A DNA stretch of 64,000 nucleotides, from the NCBI RefSeq assembly GCF_020882245.1, contig NC_083599.1:79400339-79464338 (forward strand), in the 5' to 3' direction. Source of the DNA: Rhopalosiphum padi. Its lineage: Eukaryota > Arthropoda > Insecta > Hemiptera > Aphididae. Below the pieces are notes generated by a model. It saw only the letters and a list, made by a program, of their open reading frames with translations. It ran no database searches and was not told the DNA's origin. This document shows, piece after piece, positions 59,160 through 64,000 of this stretch. Every line of letters begins with the position of its first letter. Positions within the stretch are counted from its first letter, which is position 1. A program made the position numbers and the translations under genes.

Positions 59160-60305
59160 TCAAATACAACGTCGTAATGACACTGCCACACTTTTTGACC
59201 CTTTTTTGGTATTTTGAATAGATATTTGTATGTCTTCCATAAGCTTATCAATAATAGCCATCTGTTCACACGACTTAGTTCGAAGTTTTTCTAGCTGATC
59301 TGATAAACAGGCTATGTCGTTGGCTGCCCGACACTGAACTGTTGATATATTGCCATTGATAGTGGAAAGTTCAGCCGTAAGTTTTGCGTGTCGTTCGTGG
59401 AGACAGTGGTTCTCGCCGTCGGCCCTGTCATTTTCGGAACGGAGCCAGTTAAGTTGGTAGAGCAGCGCCTTTCCCCCGATGTCTTCACCATCAGTGTCTT
59501 CCGACCGGGCATTTTGCAGACATCCTGACACTACTACAGACTTGATATAACCTGGTTCCGTAGAATATCTCTGCCAGTCAAACGTGGGCATCACTTCCTT
59601 GACGTGAAACACCGATAACTGGGCCCGATTCAACGTCCGGGACTCAAGCTCCGCATACCGGTCACGTATGAACATGTGCTCACGGGCCAGCACCATACCA
59701 ATCTGTGTCACACGGTTGCTAAAGACATTGTCTACAAAAGACCGAAAATCTGTCAAAACGTCGCTTGTGACACGCATTAACAAATCACCGCGGTCACAAG
59801 TATTCACAGCCACGTCTCGAAAGAACTGTTGCATACTGACGTTCTCTTCTACAGTTACTAGTGCCGACTTAAGTATGCAATCAGCCTCAGTGTCTGGAAC
59901 AGGCAGCTGCGGGTAGATAACTTGTTCCGGTTTTTCGTTATTATTGGAAAAGAACAATCCACACATTTCGTCTTCATTTGGAAGCTCATTTTGTAAACAA
60001 CATTTGTTTGGCTGCCGTTCTTCCGTGCAACCCAGTTGTTCGTCTTTTAAACGCTCTTTCTGACAACATGTTTTGTTATCTTCGGATTCTTCTTTGGTAC
60101 AACAGACTTTTTCGCCGGATCTTAGTGTACAAATTAACAACTTCAATTGACTCAGTTCGTCATCACTTCGTCGACTAGAGCACGTCAATTTTGCCAACGT
60201 TTGTCTTGCACATTTGTACGTTGCCGACTCACGCAAAATATTGTCGTCCGTGCACCTTTCCCACGCCTCCAGCAAAAGTTTTTCGTATTGATTTGTACTT
60301 GTCAT
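59160..60305 (-). CDS. Intronless coiled-coil protein, probable host gene; possibly ciliary
   Basis: 381 residues with no transposon motif and much higher G+C than the surroundings, so probably a conserved host gene. Residues about 65-115 are rich in CC and EE pairs in a loose repeat (VCCTKEESED, TCCQKERLKD, GCTEERQ, KCCLQNEL). Residues about 195-260 form a structured-looking block (FVDNVFSNRVTQIGMVLARE, RDRYAELESRTLNRAQLSVF). Residues about 280-365 are heptad-like (LYQLNWLRSENDRADGENHC, LSDQLEKLRTKSCEQM), predicted coiled coil. The end is basic. No signal peptide or membrane segment. An RFX X-box-like site about 107 bp upstream suggests a role in cilia or sperm flagella (inference). Family not recognised. 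Being single-exon, it could be a retrocopy. Confidence 0.75.
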   Translation of the reverse strand: MTSTNQYEKLLLEAWERCTDDNILRESATYKCARQTLAKLTCSSRRSDDELSQLKLLICTLRSGEKVCCTKEESEDNKTCCQKERLKDEQLGCTEERQPNKCCLQNELPNEDEMCGLFFSNNNEKPEQVIYPQLPVPDTEADCILKSALVTVEENVSMQQFFRDVAVNTCDRGDLLMRVTSDVLTDFRSFVDNVFSNRVTQIGMVLAREHMFIRDRYAELESRTLNRAQLSVFHVKEVMPTFDWQRYSTEPGYIKSVVVSGCLQNARSEDTDGEDIGGKALLYQLNWLRSENDRADGENHCLHERHAKLTAELSTINGNISTVQCRAANDIACLSDQLEKLRTKSCEQMAIIDKLMEDIQISIQNTKKGSKSVAVSLRRCI

Positions 60306-60411
60306 TGTTGATTTAGTGTAAACAATTTAATATAAATTAAAATTTACAGAGATTTTAATTGGTTCTGTTCATAAAAATTTGATAAAATGTTTATTCGTTG
60401 TCGATCTGTTT

Positions 60412-60425
60412 GTTTCTATAGTAAC
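60412..60425 (-). promoter_or_regulatory. X-box-like RFX binding site
   Basis: gtttctatagtaac fits the X-box pattern RYYNYY-(1-3)-RRNRAC as two half-sites around AT. It lies about 107 bp before the ATG of the coiled-coil gene, the distance at which functional X-boxes sit in ciliary genes of flies and worms. Identified by pattern only. Confidence 0.5.
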
Positions 60426-60429
60426 CGAG

Positions 60430-60960
60430 TATGAGATTATTTGTCTCAAATAGCTAGTAGGTATACAGACAGTATCTATATTTAAGATATTTTTCAATTA
60501 TGTGTTTTTGTATTATTGTAATCGTTATACTTCTCATATTTTAAGTAACCCAACGTATTATTTGTGATTTCCAAAAACTATTTTAAAAACTACTTTAGTA
60601 GTTAAGTATGAGATAAAAATTAAAGCTTTACTAATTATTAATAATTATGTATTTTAATACAATACAATTAAATATCGGATTTAAAAAAATATTTATTTTA
60701 CTGACCAACAACCGTTTTAATATCTATAACTGTCTATTGTTAATCTATTATATGATCAATTTAAAATGGTGACATAATTTTTCAGAGTATAATAGATATA
60801 AAAAATTTTAATTATACACTTTATTATTATTCATTACCAAGGCTGTGAATTTAATGAACTTAAAAATATGTTCTAAAAATTATTAAAATTTAACTTTTAT
60901 TCTTATTTTTTTATTAATTTTAGTTAAAATATTGGTAATATTACAAATTGGTATGCTTGC
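60430..60960. other. AT-rich intergenic DNA
   Basis: No gene, inverted repeat or known element seen. Confidence 0.4.
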
Positions 60961-60989
60961 AAGAGTATATGACTTATTGGGCTTGACTA

Positions 60990-61240
60990 GTCTTGATCTT
61001 CATCGTATACAAGATCTATAAAAAAATATATGCTTAGAATAGAATAAGTTTCTATTTAAAATTATACATGTTATACCTTTACAGTTGTTATTGCCAACAA
61101 AGTTTTATATAAAGAAAACGAGCGTTCTACGTCTGATGATGGTATTGGGACAAACTTGAAATACGTTATGTCACTACTGATTAAATCTTCTGATATATCC
61201 AAACCTAGATTCTCCTTTTCGCCGGTTAATATTTTTGAAA
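60990..61240 (-). pseudogene. hAT dimerisation-domain relic
   Basis: On the minus strand: DISEDLISSDITYFKFVPIP then SSDVERSFSLYKTLL. This matches the hAT C-terminal block (the usual VERSFSxYK motif). It is followed by a gtataa donor-like site. Nothing upstream or downstream continues the gene. Confidence 0.65.
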
Positions 61241-61464
61241 TCTTTTATTTTTGTTGAGAATTGTTTGTCATTTTTACTTACAGTTTCGACAATTTCACTA
61301 TAATATATTGCGGCAGAAATTCGCAATTCGTAATTAATTTACAGAAGTCCCTGTAGTTACAAATTTCTTAGAGAGCAAAATATACTACCATGTGTCAATA
61401 CTATTAGAAAGTATTTATTAGCATTCAAAAATTATTGTGGTTTTGACTAAGTTTTATAAGAGAA

Positions 61465-62726
61465 TGGAGTTTTGTTAGTAGATGAAGTTAATTCAGTATA
61501 TTCAAGTATTTCAGTATTTCAGTTAATAGTCGCATATTAACTTACACATACTTGGAAGATTTTGGTGGAGAGATACCAAATCGAGAAGGTGTAAAGGCCA
61601 TGTTTTGGTATTTATGTGGAGAAGTCTTGCTGATAATTTTACCCAACCAGTGGCGGTATTTACCTCCAAGGGTTCAGTGAAAGGTGTTTTAAATATCTCA
61701 TCTAAAATAAAAATATATTATGTTTTTTTATTAAAATATTTGTATTACCTAGGTATTGATTTGACTAAATTAGTTTTAAAGGCAATAATGCTATAAGAAG
61801 ATGAAAATGTAGAAGTAATAAGTTTGACTACTGATGGTGCTTCTTCAAATAGGACGATGTGCTATGAACTAGATGAACTAAGCATCAGTGGAAAAATGGG
61901 ACAACTAAATAATTACTTTTTAAATCCGTTGATTGACCAACATAAAATATTTATCTTTAGCAATGCTCCACATATTATTAAAACAACAAGAAATCGCCTG
62001 CACGATCAAAACATTTTAAGGACAAGCTAAAATTTAAACAGGGTAGATGTATAAAAAAAACTACAAACAATAGAAAACTATCTCACTTTCAGATTTATTC
62101 ATCAAAATCATCTATAAAATGGGAATATTATCATTCAATATTTAAATTAGAAAAAAATAGGATAATACAAGTATGCCCTAAAATAAACAAATACTTTGTT
62201 ATTTTAAACAATTTAATTAAAATGAAGGTCAAGTTTGCAACACAGCTAAATAAAAATAACAGAATATTTTATAATTAAGTACGATATTAAAAAAAAATAC
62301 TTTTTTAAACTTCATTGAATTGTTCAGATATTTAGCAAGTCTATGACTGTCGGAATCAGCTTTTATAGAAATAGGGAAAATGAACTTTTTAAAAACTCTA
62401 AAGAAACAAAACAGTTTACTCTGCTTTTAAATTATTTATTTGACGCGCTAAATGGTACAAAAATGAAACAAAATGTTGTGTAATATTTTCTCTTATTTTA
62501 GTATATTTAAGCTTTTGTAACAGGTATGTTTTATTTTTGAAAAACTATTTATGTAAAATGTGTGTTGTAAAAGAGTGTAAATAATTTCTTGACTTTTTTA
62601 TTTAACAATCGTAGATTCTAAATAAAGCGATGGAATGGTAAGATTCTTGGGAAATAGATGTGAATCAAGAGCTGATAAAAGATAATTAATTTTAATACGT
62701 CAAATATCTGAAGGACTTGGAGTAAC
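61465..62726 (+). pseudogene. P-element transposase relic, heavily decayed
   Basis: Homologous blocks appear in the same order as in the 28-33 kb P element but broken by stops and frameshifts: GVLLVDEVNS (61475), TYLEDFGGEIPN (61550), QPVAVFTSKGSVKGV (61640), LTTDGASSNRTMCYELDEL (61823), FIFSNAPHIIKTTRNRLHDQ (61950), VCPKINKYFVILNN (62172), and a last exon-like block ILNKAMEW ... SEGLGVT (62614-62726). The last block stops abruptly where a hAT end begins. No THAP domain remains. Clearly non-functional. Confidence 0.8.
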
Positions 62727-64000
62727 CAGCGCCGGATCTAGGGAGGGGGCGAACCGGGGCACTTGCCCCGGAAGTTTTGGTCGGGGCGCGCCAAATTACA
62801 AAATAAGTTGTGTATATATTATATGTATATTAATAGTTTTTATTCATTTTATGATAAAAGTATTATACAAATTACAATTTCTATTTCCATTTGACTTTAT
62901 GGTTATAACAACAATGGGAAAAACTTAAAAACCCAATCGAAATTATTTGTCTACTAAATATATTTTCTGCGCCTCATTGTAGTATATTTTATTGCTAATA
63001 GCATATCTACAAACTATAAATTACGATAATCAGATAACACATGATGTTAAAATCCGATTAACAATACTGATAAATTATTTTTTCTTCGACATGTAACAAC
63101 TATCAAATTCATATTTAGTTTGTGTCAAGATACTGTCGACTGTTGCTATACATTAATAATATTGGTATTATACATTTATACTATTATGGATGAAATAAAA
63201 AAATCAAAAAAATAATTATCTGGTTATGCTTTCAAGAAAAAGGCCGATGAAAAAAAACTCGAGAAGAAACAATCAGCATTATTTTTAAATACTTGGCTTC
63301 AAGATGGTAATAGACAAACAGGTAAATTATTTTTATTATTAAATAGTTTATTCTTAATTTATTAAAATAAATATTTTATATCTTAGTTTTAATATTTTTT
63401 TGTTAATTATTTTAAGTTAAATGTTATATTAAAGAATCATGAAATAAATAAAAAATAATTTGGCTAACTCAATATAATTAATGGTATTAATGGTAATATT
63501 CTTATTTCTCTTGGTGAATATCCTTTGCCATATTCAACAAAAATTAAATACTAAGACGATAATTATAAATTCATTTGTTTTATTAAATTTGGAAATAGGT
63601 TTTATATTTTTAAAGTAAATTGTAAATATAATACTTAAATAAGTATTTTATCATCGTGTTGGCAATATCTGTATAGAAAGCATTGGCCTTTATATTGAAT
63701 ATAATATTAACGTTTGTTATTTGCATAATATTTATAATATAAATTAAATAATAGATACAATTTAATAAAACAGTTCATAATTTATTGTTTCAATAGAACT
63801 TGAAGGTCTAGAGACTGAAACTATAGAAAATAAATTACCAGAATATAATGATGGGTCTGAATGGTCTGATAATGTTTTAATAAACAGTGAACAAAATTTT
63901 GAAAACATCATTGACAATTTACCATCAACTTTAGATTACAAAGACCCTAGTTCATGGCCAAATTTACTTTTAGATTCCCATAGGTCATACATAATAAAAT
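62727..64000 (+). mobile_element. ZMYM-type hAT element, left part (runs off window)
   Basis: Begins CAGCGCCGGATCTAGGGAGG, a standard hAT terminus, exactly where the P relic is cut. Just inside is a perfect hairpin ccggggc-actt-gccccgg (62754-62771). A hAT N-terminal coding region follows at 63186. The right end lies beyond 64000, so the 8-bp duplication cannot be tested. Confidence 0.75.
63186..64000 (+). pseudogene. ZMYM/TTF-type hAT transposase, 5' part
   Basis: Exon 1 starts at ATG 63186 and hits TAA at 63213 in an A-run. The same frame continues LSGYAFKKKADEKKLEKKQS to a gtaaat donor at 63321, the LSG-(Y/F)-x-KRK-like opening of this hAT class. Exon 2 starts at 63797 (LEGLETETIENKLPEYNDGS) and reaches DYKDPSSWPNLLLDSHRSYI, the DP-x-x-WP block that precedes the TTF finger, then leaves the window. 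The stop may be a true mutation or an A-run error. Confidence 0.7.

Noticed and set aside
1..64000. CRISPR arrays, bacterial operons, rRNA, tRNA
   Set aside because: No spaced repeats, no Shine-Dalgarno-led gene clusters, no conserved RNA signatures; genes are spliced and eukaryotic.

Overview
Eukaryotic, very AT-rich DNA packed with transposable elements and spliced transposase genes with GT-AG introns. The mix of families (THAP-domain P elements, a Mutator/YqaJ fusion gene, ZMYM- and BED-type hATs, piggyBac, MADF/Harbinger, and a dispersed repeat ending in a conserved 'gaatgtattgatttta'-type tail) suggests a hemipteran insect, most likely an aphid. The species assignment is inference. No bacterial genes, CRISPR arrays, rRNA or tRNA genes were seen.

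Layout. 1-3.3 kb: LINE with an intact 1009-residue endonuclease/reverse-transcriptase ORF. 3.3-6.7 kb (minus): four-exon THAP/P-element transposase gene, open throughout, with a small MITE in its third intron. 8.1-10.7 kb: complete piggyBac (TTAA duplications, inverted repeats, intact transposase) inserted in a hAT coding remnant. 11.17-25.18 kb: a unit bounded by 331-bp, nearly identical inverted repeats and a possible TATT duplication. It holds a gene of an unclassified family that is split by a 9-kb insert. That insert contains a nine-exon Mutator-like/YqaJ pseudogene and a complete 4.1-kb ZMYM-type hAT with an 8-bp duplication. 25.4-27.1 kb: LTR-like DNA followed directly by a degraded errantivirus-type envelope gene. 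28.0-33.3 kb: second THAP/P element with terminal inverted repeats, disabled by one stop and one frameshift. 34.5-36.2 kb: BED-type hAT pseudogene. 36.5-37.3 kb: LINE endonuclease fragment. 37.6-39.6 kb: transposase-like pseudogene of a DUF7869-like family. 40.4-41.0 kb: remains of a hAT end and a MADF/Harbinger element. 41.1-42.0 kb: dispersed repeat. 45.06-58.41 kb: region bounded by perfect 29-bp inverted repeats, containing a multi-exon FLYWCH/MULE transposase gene and long gene-free DNA. 59.2-60.3 kb: an intronless coiled-coil gene that looks like host sequence, with an RFX X-box-like site about 107 bp upstream. 61-64 kb: hAT and P-element relics, the latter cut by a further ZMYM-type hAT running off the window.

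The genes do not form one pathway; this is a layered archive of insertions. Relative ages can be read from the nesting: piggyBac is younger than the hAT gene it cuts, the 17-21 kb hAT is among the youngest, and the P relic at 61-62.7 kb is older than the hAT that truncates it. The best leads are the 331-bp-arm element, the 13-kb inverted-repeat unit and the probable ciliary gene.
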